Positions 1 to 8,871 of a stretch of 64,000 bases of DNA are shown one piece after another (position 1 is the stretch's first letter; every line of letters begins with the position of its first letter). The notes beneath the pieces were generated by a model, which was not told where the DNA came from, ran no database searches, and worked only from the letters and a program-made list of their open reading frames with translations. The stretch spans positions 148,988 through 212,987 of the forward strand of contig CAJXKC010000004.1 of the NCBI GenBank assembly GCA_913055685.1, in the 5' to 3' direction. Source of the stretch: an uncultured Flavobacteriales bacterium. Lineage in GTDB: Bacteria > Bacteroidota > Bacteroidia > Flavobacteriales > Schleiferiaceae. The position numbers and the translations under genes were made by a program.

Positions 1-265
1 CAAGGTCATGCGCAAATTGGGCAATGCAGCGGCCGCCATTACCACACATCGTGCTTTCCCGGCCATCGCTGTTGTAATAAATCATCCTAAAATCATATCC
101 AGCTTCTTTAGCTAGAATGATTAGTCCGTCTGCACCAACACCAAATCGACGGTGACAAGCTTGGGCGATGTCATTTTGACTTAGCTTTGGGATTTCGCGA
201 CGTCCATCGATAAGAATGAAGTCATTTCCAGTACCTTGGTATTTATAAAAGTGAAGATTAGTCAA
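1..265 (-). CDS. dapF: Diaminopimelate epimerase DapF, N-terminal part (cut by window edge)
   Basis: This is the first ~88 residues of DapF, which epimerises LL- to meso-diaminopimelate in the cytoplasm for lysine and peptidoglycan synthesis. The reverse strand reads HFYKYQGTGNDFILIDGR near the start, then FGVGADGLI, and MCGNGGRC near the window edge; the last motif carries one of the two catalytic cysteines of the family. It is missing from the ORF track. I place the start at a TTG (265-263): the frame has a TAA just upstream at 274-272 and no ATG precedes the conserved FYKYQGTGNDF block. It is divergent from the htrA-like gene with about 100 bp between them. The remaining ~170 residues lie outside the window. 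Confidence 0.9.
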   Translation of the reverse strand, partial: MTNLHFYKYQGTGNDFILIDGRREIPKLSQNDIAQACHRRFGVGADGLIILAKEAGYDFRMIYYNSDGRESTMCGNGGRCIAQFAHDL

Positions 266-368
266 TTCTTGTTAAAATGTCGTTAAACCAAAGCCCTCAT
301 GGGCAACAGAATTTGCTTTGGAATAGTTATTGAAAAAAATTTGTTGCAAAGTAAAAATATAGGAGGAT

Positions 369-1820
369 ATGAAGAATATAGCAAAGCTCATTTTGGTTTC
401 AACTTTAGGCGGAATTATAAGCCTAGGGGCCTATAAAATGTTTTTTGAAAAGCCGGAGGTACGCACCTACTTCGAAGCACCGGCCAATTATCAGCCCAAG
501 CAAACGAATTATGTACCCGGAACCGCTCCTGAAGATTTTGTGATGGCGGCCGAAAAATCGGTTCATAGTGTGGTGCACGTTAAAACTGCGGTGGTGGCCA
601 ATATGCCTCAGGTGCAGTCTCCTTTCGATTTATTCTTTGGTATGCCTAAGGCAGCGCCCGATGGCCGTTTGCAATTGGGAACCGGCTCGGGGGTGATTAT
701 AAGTAAAGATGGTTATATCGTAACCAATAACCACGTAATTGAGAATGCCGAAGAAATTTTAGTGGGCCTGAACAGTGGAGAGGAGTATCGTGCGGAGGTA
801 ATCGGCACCGACCCCACTACCGATATTGCGCTCATTAAAATTAGCGATGAGGTAGATAGATTACCTTATTTGGATTTCAGCAATAGCGATAATATAAAGG
901 TTGGTGAATGGGTTCTTGCAGTAGGTAATCCCTTTAACCTAACCTCCACGGTTACCGCTGGCATCGTGAGTGCCAAAGCCCGCAGCATAGGTATTATTAA
1001 TGAAAGAGCAGCAATCGAATCTTTCATTCAGACAGATGCAGCGGTAAATCCCGGGAACAGTGGGGGAGCCTTAGTGAATACCAAAGGGGAATTGGTGGGC
1101 ATTAATTCTGCTATTAGTACTCGTACCGGTTCTTTTGAGGGTTATTCCTTTGCAGTGCCTAGTAATTTGGCCAAAAAAGTGGTGGCCGATCTCAAAGAGT
1201 ATGGCACTGTGCAACGCGCCTTTATTGGGGTTAATATTTCGGATGTAAATCAGAGTTTAGCCGATGAATTAGATCTCGACGTAAACTCCGGCGTGTATGT
1301 AGCGGGCTTGTCCGAAAATGGCGCTGCTGCGGATGCAGGTTTAATGAAAGGCGATGTGATTGTGGCCATTAACAATCGTAAAGTCTCAAAAAGTGCCGAG
1401 CTGCAAGAAATCATCGGTGCCAAGCGTCCAGGTGAAAAGGTAAAACTCTCTGTATTACGTGAAGGCGATACCGAAGATTTTGAAGTTACCCTACGCAATG
1501 TAAATGGTACTACCAAAAGAATCCGCAAAGAGGACTTGGAGTTCCTCACCCTGCTGGGTGGTAGCTTCCGCGAAATCAACGACAAGGAGAAACGTGCCTA
1601 TCGTATACCTTATGGTGTTAAAATTACCGAAGTAAATTCCGGAATCTTGGCCGATCAAGATATTCCTGAAGGATTCATCATTACGCAGATTAACCAAAAA
1701 CCCATAAAGAATATTGAAGATATTAATGAGGCCGGTATGAACCTTCCCAAAGAGAAGCCCGTGATAATCTTCGGCGTATTACCCAATGGTCGTGAGAAGT
1801 ACTTTGCCTTCGGATTCTAA
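369..1820 (+). CDS. htrA: HtrA/DegP-type periplasmic serine protease with two PDZ domains
   Basis: An envelope quality-control protease of the Do/DegP family. The N-terminus is a membrane anchor or uncleaved signal (about residues 5-23). A trypsin-like domain follows with the triad visible as TNNHVI (H122), TTDIAL (D152) and NPGNSGGAL (S231). Two PDZ domains lie at about 265-375 and 400-480, the second more divergent. The length of 483 residues is usual for the family. An AGGAGG lies only 2 nt before the ATG, which is unusual both for its strength in Bacteroidota and for its very short spacing. The gene ends at a bidirectional terminator shared with convergent valS. It is monocistronic. Confidence 0.95.
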   Translation: MKNIAKLILVSTLGGIISLGAYKMFFEKPEVRTYFEAPANYQPKQTNYVPGTAPEDFVMAAEKSVHSVVHVKTAVVANMPQVQSPFDLFFGMPKAAPDGRLQLGTGSGVIISKDGYIVTNNHVIENAEEILVGLNSGEEYRAEVIGTDPTTDIALIKISDEVDRLPYLDFSNSDNIKVGEWVLAVGNPFNLTSTVTAGIVSAKARSIGIINERAAIESFIQTDAAVNPGNSGGALVNTKGELVGINSAISTRTGSFEGYSFAVPSNLAKKVVADLKEYGTVQRAFIGVNISDVNQSLADELDLDVNSGVYVAGLSENGAAADAGLMKGDVIVAINNRKVSKSAELQEIIGAKRPGEKVKLSVLREGDTEDFEVTLRNVNGTTKRIRKEDLEFLTLLGGSFREINDKEKRAYRIPYGVKITEVNSGILADQDIPEGFIITQINQKPIKNIEDINEAGMNLPKEKPVIIFGVLPNGREKYFAFGF

Positions 1821-1843
1821 GGGATTAAGGCAAAAGCAAAAAT

Positions 1844-1872
1844 AAAAAAGCCCCAAGTCGGGGCTTTTTTTT
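1844..1872. terminator. Bidirectional intrinsic terminator between htrA and valS
   Basis: AGCCCC and GGGGCT form a GC-rich stem around a short loop. It is flanked by A6 on the left and T8 on the right, so it can terminate the rightward htrA transcript and the leftward valS transcript. Confidence 0.85.
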
Positions 1873-1885
1873 ATTTGATAGTTCA

Positions 1886-4516
1886 TTAAAGCTTGGCTAG
1901 GCTTTCTTCCAAAGCTTTGATTTTTGCCTCCGCATCAGCTTGTTTGGCTTTTTCTTTCGCCACCACCGCTTCAGGGGCATTGTTTACAAATCGTTCGTTG
2001 GATAGTTTTTTCTCTACCGATTTTAAAAATCCTTTTAGGTAGGCCACTTCCTTTTGAATGCGCTCTTTTTCGGCTTCCATATCTACCGCTTCACCTGCAG
2101 GAACAAAAAACTCAAATTTTCCGGCTAAGAAACTAAAGCCTATCGCTTCTTGGTCGACCTTAACTTCGATGCGCTCCAAGTTAGCTAGTTTCGAAGCCAA
2201 GCTACGTAAACTAGGCTCCAGTGCCTCTTCGCTAGGATAGTAAAGTGCTAGTTTTTCTTTGGGAGATATGTTTTTCTCTGCTCTCAAATTGCGAACCCCG
2301 TTTACGACCGCTAACATCTGATCGAATTCACGTAAATAGGCCTGATCACTGTCCTGTAATTTGGGCCATTGACTCATGCAGAGGCTTTCTCCCGCTGAGC
2401 GATCCTTGAGGTTATGCCAAATCTCTTCGGTTAAGAATGGCATAAAAGGATGCAGTACCGTAACTACTTCCTCGAAGAAACTGATTGTTTGATTATAAAC
2501 GGCTTTGCTTATTGCTTCACCGTAAGGCGGTTTAATGGCTTCCAAATACCAATTGCAGAAATCGTCCCATACCCATTTATAACTAATCATTAGGGCTTCC
2601 GAAATTCGGTAAGAGCCAAAGCTCTTTTCCAATTGCTGCAGCACGTCCAATTTCTTTTCCGCAAACCAGCGCATGGCCGCAATATCCGATTCGCTAGGGG
2701 CCTTATCACTAAGTTCCCATGATTTTACTAAGCGTTGGGCATTCCAAATTTTATTGGAGAAGTTTCTGCCCTGCTCGCATAGTTCCTCATCGAAGGGTAG
2801 ATCATTACCAGCTGGAGAGGTGAGAAGCATACCCACGCGTACCCCGTCGGTACTGTATTTTTCCATCAATTCAATGGGGTCTGGGGAATTCCCAAGCGAC
2901 TTCGACATTTTTCGACCCTGTTTATCGCGTACGATACCCGTGAGGTAAACATTGCTAAAGGGCTTGGTGTCTCTTAATTCATAACCGATGATAATCATCC
3001 GCGCTACCCAGAAGAATAAAATTTCGGGAGCGGTAATTAGATCTCGGGTAGGGTAGTAGTAATTTATTTCTTCGTTTTCCGGATCCAGTACTCCGTTGAA
3101 TACCGATAAGGGCCATAGCCAGCTGGAGAACCAGGTGTCTAGTACATCTTCCTCCTGTTCTAAATCACTTATAGTTAAAGCAGGGTTGCCGGTTTTGGCC
3201 TGGGCTTTTTCCAAGGCCTCATCAGCGCTAAGCGCCACCACGATATTATTGCGATCGCCCTGGATGTAATAGGCTGGAATCTGATGCCCCCACCATAATT
3301 GACGAGAAATGTTCCAGTCAATTACATTTTCCATCCAGTGTCGATAGGTATTCTTGAATTTTTCGGGAATTAAATTGATTTCCGGATTTTCATCCATCAC
3401 CGCTTTAATAGCCGGTTCGGCAAGATCCTTCATCTTTAAGAACCATTGATCCGATAATCTGGGCTCGATAACCGCACCGGTTCGCTCACTGGTTCCAACT
3501 TTATTCTTATAGTCTTCGGCCTTTATTAAAAAGCCTTTTTCTTCTAGTTCTTTGGCAATGGCCTTACGCACCACAAAGCGATCCATGCCTTGGTAATGCA
3601 AACCATGGGCATTAAGCTTGCCTTCTTCATCCAATACATCGATAATCTCTAGATCGTGCTTTTGTCCGATCGTGTAGTCATTGATATCGTGGGCTGGGGT
3701 AATTTTTAAACAGCCGGTACCAAATTCCATGTCTACATATTCATCGGCAATAATGGGAATTTCACGATCACAAATCGGTACTCTTACCCTTTTCCCAACA
3801 ATGTCTTGGTAGCGCTCATCATTCGGATTTACGCAAATGGCCACATCCCCCAAAATGGTTTCGGGTCTGGTGGTAGCTACTTCAATGGCCCCATTGCCAT
3901 CTACCATTGGGTAACGTAAATGATAAAGTTTACCGTTTAATTCTTTGTGAATTACCTCCTCGTCGGATAGGGTGGTTTTGGCTTGGGGGTCCCAGTTTAC
4001 CATGCGGTAACCGCGGTAAATGAGCCCCTTGTCGTAAAGGTCAATGAATACTTTTAGCACCGATTCACTGCGCGTCTCATCCATAGTAAAGGCCTCACGA
4101 TCCCAATCGAAAGAGCAGCCTAAACGCTTTAATTGATCTTGGATAATGCCCCCGTGTTTGTGGGTCCATTCCCAGGCGTGTTTCAAAAATTCCTCGCGAC
4201 CAATTTCGAATTTATCGATACCATCTTCTTTTAGCTTAGCTACTACTTTAGCCTCGGTGGCGATCGATGCATGGTCGGTTCCTGGTACCCAACAGGCATT
4301 ATAGCCTAGCATACGCGCTCTGCGAATGAGCACATCTTGAAGGGTATTATTAAGCATATGTCCCATGTGTAAGACTCCCGTTACATTGGGCGGGGGAATC
4401 ACAATGGTGTAGGCTTCACGTTCATCCGGGACCGAAGCAAAAAACTTGTGATCCATCCAGTATTGGTACCACTTGTCTTCAGCGCTCAGGTGATCGAACT
4501 TAGCTGCTATGCTCAT
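1886..4516 (-). CDS. valS: Valyl-tRNA synthetase
   Basis: A class I aminoacyl-tRNA synthetase that charges tRNA-Val in the cytoplasm. The HIGH signature appears as HMGH at residues 50-53 after PPPNVTGVL, and the KMSKS loop at about residue 537 ([10 protein letters not shown]). The editing (CP1) domain lies between them, including [10 protein letters not shown]. An anticodon-binding domain follows, and the last ~65 residues are the charged coiled-coil arm typical of ValS ([14 protein letters not shown] onward). The length of 876 residues is full size. The ATG start immediately precedes a normal N-terminus. The gene stands alone between convergent htrA and a divergent DUF1573 gene. Confidence 0.98.
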   Translation of the reverse strand: MSIAAKFDHLSAEDKWYQYWMDHKFFASVPDEREAYTIVIPPPNVTGVLHMGHMLNNTLQDVLIRRARMLGYNACWVPGTDHASIATEAKVVAKLKEDGIDKFEIGREEFLKHAWEWTHKHGGIIQDQLKRLGCSFDWDREAFTMDETRSESVLKVFIDLYDKGLIYRGYRMVNWDPQAKTTLSDEEVIHKELNGKLYHLRYPMVDGNGAIEVATTRPETILGDVAICVNPNDERYQDIVGKRVRVPICDREIPIIADEYVDMEFGTGCLKITPAHDINDYTIGQKHDLEIIDVLDEEGKLNAHGLHYQGMDRFVVRKAIAKELEEKGFLIKAEDYKNKVGTSERTGAVIEPRLSDQWFLKMKDLAEPAIKAVMDENPEINLIPEKFKNTYRHWMENVIDWNISRQLWWGHQIPAYYIQGDRNNIVVALSADEALEKAQAKTGNPALTISDLEQEEDVLDTWFSSWLWPLSVFNGVLDPENEEINYYYPTRDLITAPEILFFWVARMIIIGYELRDTKPFSNVYLTGIVRDKQGRKMSKSLGNSPDPIELMEKYSTDGVRVGMLLTSPAGNDLPFDEELCEQGRNFSNKIWNAQRLVKSWELSDKAPSESDIAAMRWFAEKKLDVLQQLEKSFGSYRISEALMISYKWVWDDFCNWYLEAIKPPYGEAISKAVYNQTISFFEEVVTVLHPFMPFLTEEIWHNLKDRSAGESLCMSQWPKLQDSDQAYLREFDQMLAVVNGVRNLRAEKNISPKEKLALYYPSEEALEPSLRSLASKLANLERIEVKVDQEAIGFSFLAGKFEFFVPAGEAVDMEAEKERIQKEVAYLKGFLKSVEKKLSNERFVNNAPEAVVAKEKAKQADAEAKIKALEESLAKL

Positions 4517-4636
4517 CGTCTAAATTTTTGAAAATAATTAAGCCGCCAAAGTTAATACTTAGCTAAGGGAAGCTTGCGAATACTTTGGTATAATTTTCGC
4601 GGACTAATTGGGCTATGTTAAAGGAGATAAAATTCC

Positions 4637-4644
4637 TAAATTTG
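4637..4644 (+). promoter_or_regulatory. Bacteroidota-type -7 promoter element (TAAATTTG)
   Basis: A perfect match to the TAnnTTTG -7 consensus, 25 bp before ATG 4669. It lies downstream of the ORF-track start at 4615, so the true start should be 4669. No convincing -33 TTTG was seen. Confidence 0.55.
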
Positions 4645-4668
4645 AAAGGTCTAATTAAACAAAGTACA

Positions 4669-5112
4669 ATGAGACAAATGATCACTACCCTAGCAATGGT
4701 GTTTATTGGCTTCACTGCGATGGCGCAGCAGCAAGCGACTAATCCCAATGCTCCCCAAATCGAGTTCGAAACGGAAGTCGTAGACTATGGTACCATTGAG
4801 CAAGGTGCAAATGGTGTGCGTGAGTTTAAATTTACCAACAAAGGTAAAGAGCCATTAATCATTAAAAATGCCCGCGGATCCTGTGGTTGTACCGTGCCAA
4901 GCTGGCCAAAAGAACCTATTCAACCCGGACAAGACGCGGTTATTAAGGTGAAGTACGATACCCAGCGTATCGGACCCATCAATAAAAGTGTAACCGTTAC
5001 TACTAATGCTGCTACACCTACTAAGGTTTTACGCATTAAAGGTCAGGTTAAAAAGCCCGAACAGGTTAAGACTACTCCCGTAAAAGAGAAATCTTCTTTG
5101 ATGGCTAAGTAA
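4669..5112 (+). CDS. DUF1573 secreted protein
   Basis: A secreted DUF1573 protein of unknown function, 147 residues from the chosen start. The signal peptide MRQMITTLAMVFIGFTAMA is followed by the domain with its hallmark GSCGCTVPSWPKEPIQPGQ and the strand pattern IKVKYDT...KSVTVTTNA, an immunoglobulin-like fold. DUF1573 proteins are common, often multicopy exported proteins in Bacteroidota. The ORF track begins 18 codons earlier. I prefer ATG 4669 because it starts the signal peptide and a perfect TAnnTTTG box lies between the two candidate starts. A terminator follows directly. Confidence 0.88.
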   Translation: MRQMITTLAMVFIGFTAMAQQQATNPNAPQIEFETEVVDYGTIEQGANGVREFKFTNKGKEPLIIKNARGSCGCTVPSWPKEPIQPGQDAVIKVKYDTQRIGPINKSVTVTTNAATPTKVLRIKGQVKKPEQVKTTPVKEKSSLMAK

Positions 5113-5130
5113 GTCTTCTTATCCAATTAG

Positions 5131-5167
5131 AAAAAACGCCTCATTCTCAATGGGGCGTTTTTTTTTA
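5131..5167. terminator. Bidirectional intrinsic terminator between DUF1573 gene and deaminase gene
   Basis: AAAAAACGCCTCA and TGGGGCGTTTTTTTTT form a stem with a T-run to the right and an A-run to the left. It overlaps the stop region of the convergent deaminase gene. Confidence 0.8.
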
Positions 5168-5671
5168 GGTCTTTATTCTTCGCTCTAATTCATCTTTCGA
5201 ATCTTCTCCGAACATCCATAGTCCGAATTCATCGAAGATTTTTTTGGCCTCAGGTTCGAGTAAGCCGCCAATTACTTCTGGTTTGGGGCCGAAGAAAGGA
5301 GGGAAGTGCTGTAATTCATCATCTTCCATAATATTCCATTTGCTGTGGCCGCCCATAAAAGGAGAGCGCAAAGCATACACTACTCGGCTCACTTTATATT
5401 CCCTGGCCATAAAGGCGCACATAGGGCAGGGCTCGCAATTGGAATAAAGAGTGGCTCCCACTAAATTGGAATGCCCCATTTTTTCATGGGCTTGGTGCAA
5501 AGCAATCACTTCAGCATGATCGGAGACCTTAGCACTGGCATTGTTTTCAGAAGCGCCGATAATTTCACCGTTTAACACTACCATAGAACCGAAAGGAGCG
5601 TCTCCTGCCGCAACGCTTCGGGCGGATAGCTCAATGCAATCCTTTACAAATTTTAAATCCTCTCCTTTCAT
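5165..5671 (-). CDS. Cytidine/guanine-deaminase-like zinc nucleoside deaminase
   Basis: A cytoplasmic zinc hydrolase of the cytidine deaminase-like superfamily. The zinc and catalytic signature is complete: DHAEVIAL (His and the proton-shuttling Glu) and EPCPMC (two Cys ligands). The early segment GDAPFGSMVV resembles the GuaD/TadA group. The 168 residues and the long C-terminal part (FGPKPEVIGGLL onward) look more like a guanine or general nucleoside deaminase than the tRNA-editing TadA, but the substrate cannot be told from the sequence. The gene appears monocistronic, with a short divergent spacer to the SRPBCC gene. Confidence 0.85.
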   Translation of the reverse strand: MKGEDLKFVKDCIELSARSVAAGDAPFGSMVVLNGEIIGASENNASAKVSDHAEVIALHQAHEKMGHSNLVGATLYSNCEPCPMCAFMAREYKVSRVVYALRSPFMGGHSKWNIMEDDELQHFPPFFGPKPEVIGGLLEPEAKKIFDEFGLWMFGEDSKDELERRIKT

Positions 5672-5746
5672 TGCTTTTCCTTTTGCGATTCAGCGAAATA
5701 AAGGAATTCCCTGAATTAAAATTGTAGCTTTGGAACAAATGTAATA

Positions 5747-6193
5747 ATGCGCTATTCTTCCGAAATACTAATTGAGCTGCCGCGAAAGCAGGTAATAGAT
5801 TTATTTGATGATGCCGACAACCTTTTTGAATGGATGAAAGGTTTGCAATCGGTTGAGCTAATTTTTGGTGAAGCCGGACAAGTTGGTGCTCAATCAAAAA
5901 TGAGCTTTGAAATGGGAAAGAGGCACATTGCTATGGTGGAAACCATTTTAGAGCGAAATTTCCCCGATTATTTTAAAACAGCTTATGAAACCAAAGGTGT
6001 TTACAATGAGGTGGAGAATTTCTTTATAGAAGAAGGAGAAATAACGCGCTATCGAACGGTGCATTATTTTCGATTCGACTCATGGGCCATGCGTCTCATG
6101 GCCAAACTAATGCCTAAGGCATTTAAAAAGCAATCCATGCAATACCTGAAAGATTTTAAAGCTTTTGCTGAATCAAATCAAGAACATGATTAA
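5747..6193 (+). CDS. SRPBCC-family (START-like) protein
   Basis: A 148-residue soluble protein with the SRPBCC/Bet v 1 pattern: MRYSSEILIELPRKQVIDLFDDADNLFEWMKGLQSVE at the N-terminus, a central run of beta strands and a long C-terminal helix (KAFKKQSMQYLKDFKAFAE). Such proteins bind small hydrophobic ligands in a deep cavity, and no ligand can be named here. The stop overlaps the chosen start of the following acetyltransferase by 8 nt, so the two genes are probably co-translated. Confidence 0.75.
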   Translation: MRYSSEILIELPRKQVIDLFDDADNLFEWMKGLQSVELIFGEAGQVGAQSKMSFEMGKRHIAMVETILERNFPDYFKTAYETKGVYNEVENFFIEEGEITRYRTVHYFRFDSWAMRLMAKLMPKAFKKQSMQYLKDFKAFAESNQEHD

Positions 6194-6686
6194 AACTGAG
6201 CGCTGTATTATTCGACCTTTAGAGGAAAAGGACTTCGAGGTACTTATCGATATGTACCAAGAACCTGACTCGAATAAGTATGTCGGCCCCCTTAGGGATA
6301 AAACCATCGATTTTTACCGCAGTTTTTTAGAGAACAAGAAGTTTTTAAATAATGAGGAACTAGGCTTTTTTAGCGTTAGTACTAAAGATAGCAAGGAAAT
6401 CATCGGTACCGTGAATGTCAATGTCTTTATGCTCTTAAAATTACCGCAAGTGGGAATTCACTTAAGGCGAAAGTACTGGCGCCAAGGCTATGCCAGCGAA
6501 TTAATGGCCGCTCTATTGGACTATGCGAAAACGGAAAAAAACTGGGATACTATATATGGGATTTTTGAAACCGATAATCAAGCCTCAAAATCTTTGATGA
6601 AAAAATTTGATTTTGAACCAAAGGAGCAGACAGATATCCAGGGAGTTAGTCTAGAAATTTATTCTAAATCCCTGAAAACCTTATAG
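6186..6686 (+). CDS. GNAT-family N-acetyltransferase (RimJ/RimL type)
   Basis: An acetyl-CoA-dependent acetyltransferase, 166 residues. The N-terminus IKTERCIIRPLEEKDFEVL is typical of the RimJ/RimL/Acetyltransf_3 branch. The acetyl-CoA-binding region appears as GIHLRRKYWRQGYASELMAALLDYA, and NQASKSLMKKFDFE is the usual C-terminal part. The ORF track starts at a TTG seven codons upstream. I chose ATG 6186, which begins the conserved block and overlaps the preceding stop by 8 nt. Substrate unknown (protein N-terminus, polyamine or antibiotic-like molecules are all possible). Confidence 0.85.
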   Translation: MIKTERCIIRPLEEKDFEVLIDMYQEPDSNKYVGPLRDKTIDFYRSFLENKKFLNNEELGFFSVSTKDSKEIIGTVNVNVFMLLKLPQVGIHLRRKYWRQGYASELMAALLDYAKTEKNWDTIYGIFETDNQASKSLMKKFDFEPKEQTDIQGVSLEIYSKSLKTL

Positions 6687-6752
6687 AGAAAGGGTTTGCA
6701 GGTGTAAATATTTTTTTTACCTTCACATCGGGAAGGGAATTTTAATAAGAGA

Positions 6753-6790
6753 ATGGGCCGGGTGAAATTCTTCCTCGGCCCATCTTTTTT
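6753..6790 (+). terminator. Intrinsic terminator after the acetyltransferase gene
   Basis: ATGGGCCG (6753-6760) pairs with CGGCCCAT (6776-6783) and T6 follows. The ATG of the ORF-track entry 6753..7229 is the first three bases of this stem, so that start is probably false. Confidence 0.8.
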
Positions 6791-6803
6791 AAAGGGAAAG
6801 ACT

Positions 6804-7229
6804 ATGCATTTACGAACCGTCAGTCTTTTAGTATTCATTTTTTTTAGCAGCATGTCCGCGCAAGCGCAATTGGGTTTTGCGGTAGCCAAGAACCGATCGG
6901 GTTCTAGTTTAGATTATGCTCTAATCTTTAATGAGGGTTACCAATCGGAGTATCTGGCTAAACTCGACTTAAAGGAAAAAGGATTTCAAAGGGTTTATAA
7001 CCTTAATGGCGGTAGCGAACGCGGACATAATCTTCGCAGTGGTCATTATGTAGTTATTAAGGCAGTCCGCAAAAATTATCTCGGTAAGAAGATAATTAGT
7101 TACGGTATGGGGGCCAGTAATAACAGTGCCGAGGAGGCTAAGCGGCGTGCCATTTCTAATTTAAAGCAATACGATTGGGCCTGGAAGGAAGTCCATGGTT
7201 ACAGTATTATAGAAGAAGGAAGATTTTAG
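6804..7229 (+). CDS. Small secreted protein, function unknown
   Basis: A 141-residue exported protein. The signal peptide is MHLRTVSLLVFIFFSSMSAQAQ, cleaved after AQA or AQ. The mature part has two halves: a segment with LDYALIFNEGYQSEYLAKLDL, then GHYVVIKAVRKNYLGKKIISYGMGASNNSAEEAKRRAISNLKQYDW. The second half faintly recalls DUF4189-like secreted domains, but I do not claim membership. The start is revised from 6753 to ATG 6804 because the upstream ATG is inside a terminator stem and the signal peptide begins at 6804. A terminator follows. Confidence 0.7.
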   Translation: MHLRTVSLLVFIFFSSMSAQAQLGFAVAKNRSGSSLDYALIFNEGYQSEYLAKLDLKEKGFQRVYNLNGGSERGHNLRSGHYVVIKAVRKNYLGKKIISYGMGASNNSAEEAKRRAISNLKQYDWAWKEVHGYSIIEEGRF

Positions 7230-7251
7230 TGTGTATCTAAGGTTTGTTGAG

Positions 7252-7282
7252 AAGGTGGTATATTCATTGTACCACCTTTTTT
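7252..7282 (+). terminator. Intrinsic terminator
   Basis: AAGGTGGTA (7252-7260) pairs perfectly with TACCACCTT (7270-7278), followed by a T-rich tail. It lies within the 5' extension of ORF-track entry 7231..7806 and argues for the start at 7300. Confidence 0.8.
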
Positions 7283-7299
7283 ATTGCTACCTTGTTGGC

Positions 7300-7806
7300 A
7301 TGCAAAGCTATTTCGCAATCTTACTTTTCGCATTAACATCTTTTAGCGGTCTGGCTCAGGCTTGTCCCTGTTGCACGGAAAATTATAATCAATTTGATTT
7401 TTGGCTAGGTAATTGGGAGGTGAAGGACACCAATGGAATTGCATTGGGTAGCAACCAAATTAGCGAAGCCGAGCAAAATTGTTTGATTGTTGAACATTGG
7501 ACCGGTGCAAGCGGTGGCACCGGGACATCCTATAATTATTACGATTCATCCGATTCTCTTTGGCATCAACTATGGGTAAGTAGCAATGGTTTTATTTTAA
7601 ACTTGAAAGGCAGTTGGCAAGGAGAGTCGATGCAACTGCGTTCCAAATTGCAGAAAGGTAAAAGTGTCGGGGATTTTTACCATCAAATTAGCTGGACCCC
7701 GCAAAAAGATGGAAGCATAATTCAGCGATGGGATTATCTCGGCACTAAAGGAGAGGTCCTGCAAACGGTATTCTACGGTATCTACCGCAAGGTCAACAAG
7801 GATTAG
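7300..7806 (+). CDS. Secreted protein with DUF1579-like fold signature
   Basis: A 168-residue exported protein. The signal peptide is MQSYFAILLFALTSFSGLAQA, and the mature protein starts with a Cys-rich CPCC. The segment NQFDFWLGNWEVKD matches the FDFWxGxW opening of DUF1579-type beta-barrel proteins, and the rest is strand-rich with conserved Trp residues (SGGTGTSYNYYD, WHQLWVSSNG, SIIQRWDYLG). No function is known. The ORF-track GTG start at 7231 lies upstream of a terminator hairpin; ATG 7300 follows the hairpin and begins the signal peptide. The 3' end overlaps that of convergent rlmH by 4 bp. Confidence 0.72.
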   Translation: MQSYFAILLFALTSFSGLAQACPCCTENYNQFDFWLGNWEVKDTNGIALGSNQISEAEQNCLIVEHWTGASGGTGTSYNYYDSSDSLWHQLWVSSNGFILNLKGSWQGESMQLRSKLQKGKSVGDFYHQISWTPQKDGSIIQRWDYLGTKGEVLQTVFYGIYRKVNKD

Positions 7807-8276
7807 TCGTGGTGATAGGGTTCACCCTTTAAAATAGTCGCCGCTCGGTACAATTGCTCTCCAAATAGGGCTCTTACAATTTGATGGGAGAAGGTCATCC
7901 GCGATAGGCTGAGCTTGTAATTGGCTCGCTGGTATACTTCTGGCGAAAAGCCATAAGGTCCGCCAATGCAAAAGACTAACCTTTTAGGTGATTGATTAAA
8001 CCACTGCTGAATTTGCTTTGCAAAAGCTCTTGAATGCAATTCCTTTCCTTTTTCATCCAACAATACCAACCAGTCTCCAGCTTGGAGTTCTTTAAAGAGC
8101 AATTTCCCTTCTTCTTCAGCAACCTGATTAAAGCTTAGTTTCTTGCTATTCTTAAGGTCTGGTATAACTTTGTGCTCGAAGGGCCAATAATGGCTCAAGC
8201 GCTGAAAGTACTCTCTTTCCAATTCGGCCACTGCCGACTGAGTGGTTTTTCCATGCATAATCAGAACTACTTTCAT
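7803..8276 (-). CDS. rlmH: 23S rRNA (pseudouridine1915-N3)-methyltransferase RlmH
   Basis: A SPOUT-class methyltransferase that methylates pseudouridine 1915 in helix 69 of 23S rRNA. The 157 residues match the family length. Visible motifs are WLVLLDEKGKELHSRAFA, the knot segment FCIGGPYGFSPEVY, SLSRMTFSHQIVRALFGEQLYRA and the C-terminal GEPYHHD, which is diagnostic. The gene is convergent with the DUF1579-like gene (4-bp overlap) and divergent from the glutathione peroxidase gene. Confidence 0.95.
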   Translation of the reverse strand: MKVVLIMHGKTTQSAVAELEREYFQRLSHYWPFEHKVIPDLKNSKKLSFNQVAEEEGKLLFKELQAGDWLVLLDEKGKELHSRAFAKQIQQWFNQSPKRLVFCIGGPYGFSPEVYQRANYKLSLSRMTFSHQIVRALFGEQLYRAATILKGEPYHHD

Positions 8277-8306
8277 CGCTAAAGGTTAATTCGGTAAATA
8301 AGAAAT

Positions 8307-8792
8307 ATGAGCGAAAGTAAGTTTTACCAACTGAGTGTAAAAGATACCAAAGGAGAAAGCATTGATATGTCTCAGTTTAAAGGGAAGCCCGTCTTAGTAG
8401 TTAATACCGCCACCAAATGCGGATTGGCACCGCAGTTTAATGGTTTGGAGGAATTGCACCAGAAGTATAAGGACCAGGGTTTGGTAGTTCTCGGTTTTCC
8501 TTGTAATCAGTTTCTTGGCCAAGAACCAGAGTCCAATGAAAGTATGGTAGAAGCTTGTTCCTTAAACTTTGGCGTTAGTTTTCAGCTAACGGAAAAGGTA
8601 AAGGTAAATGGTAGCGACACGCATCCAATCTTTGAATACCTTAAATCGGAGTTACCTGGTACCCTTAGCTCGGCTATCAAATGGAACTTCACCAAATTCT
8701 TAATCGATTCTGAGGGTAAGCCCTTAAAACGTTATTCGCCTCAAACCGAACCGGAGAAAATTGAAGCAGACATCAAATCGGTTCTGTCTTAA
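8307..8792 (+). CDS. Glutathione-peroxidase-family thiol peroxidase
   Basis: A cytoplasmic peroxidase of the GPx family, 161 residues. The peroxidatic cysteine is in NTATKCGLAPQF, the Gln is in GFPCNQFLGQEP, and the Trp is in IKWNFTKFLID. The enzyme is of the Cys rather than selenocysteine type, which in bacteria usually takes electrons from thioredoxin. The second conserved Cys in FPCNQF and a further Cys in MVEACSLNFG could act as resolving residue. No signal peptide. It appears monocistronic. Confidence 0.92.
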   Translation: MSESKFYQLSVKDTKGESIDMSQFKGKPVLVVNTATKCGLAPQFNGLEELHQKYKDQGLVVLGFPCNQFLGQEPESNESMVEACSLNFGVSFQLTEKVKVNGSDTHPIFEYLKSELPGTLSSAIKWNFTKFLIDSEGKPLKRYSPQTEPEKIEADIKSVLS

Positions 8793-8871
8793 ATAGCTAT
8801 CCTAAATATTTATTTAGCCAAGCTTCCAATCGCCTTAATTTGAATTAACTTAGTGTCATTAATTCATCTGA

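Noticed and set aside
312-343. Promoter for htrA (TTTG, 20 bp, AAAATTTG)
   Set aside because: Spacing fits, but the -7 box lacks its first T and the region is A/T-rich, so the match is not strong enough to list.
1250-1697. Antisense ORFs within htrA, valS, lipA and other genes listed in the ORF track
   Set aside because: Shadow frames of genes with clear domains; they have no signal peptide, domain or start context of their own.
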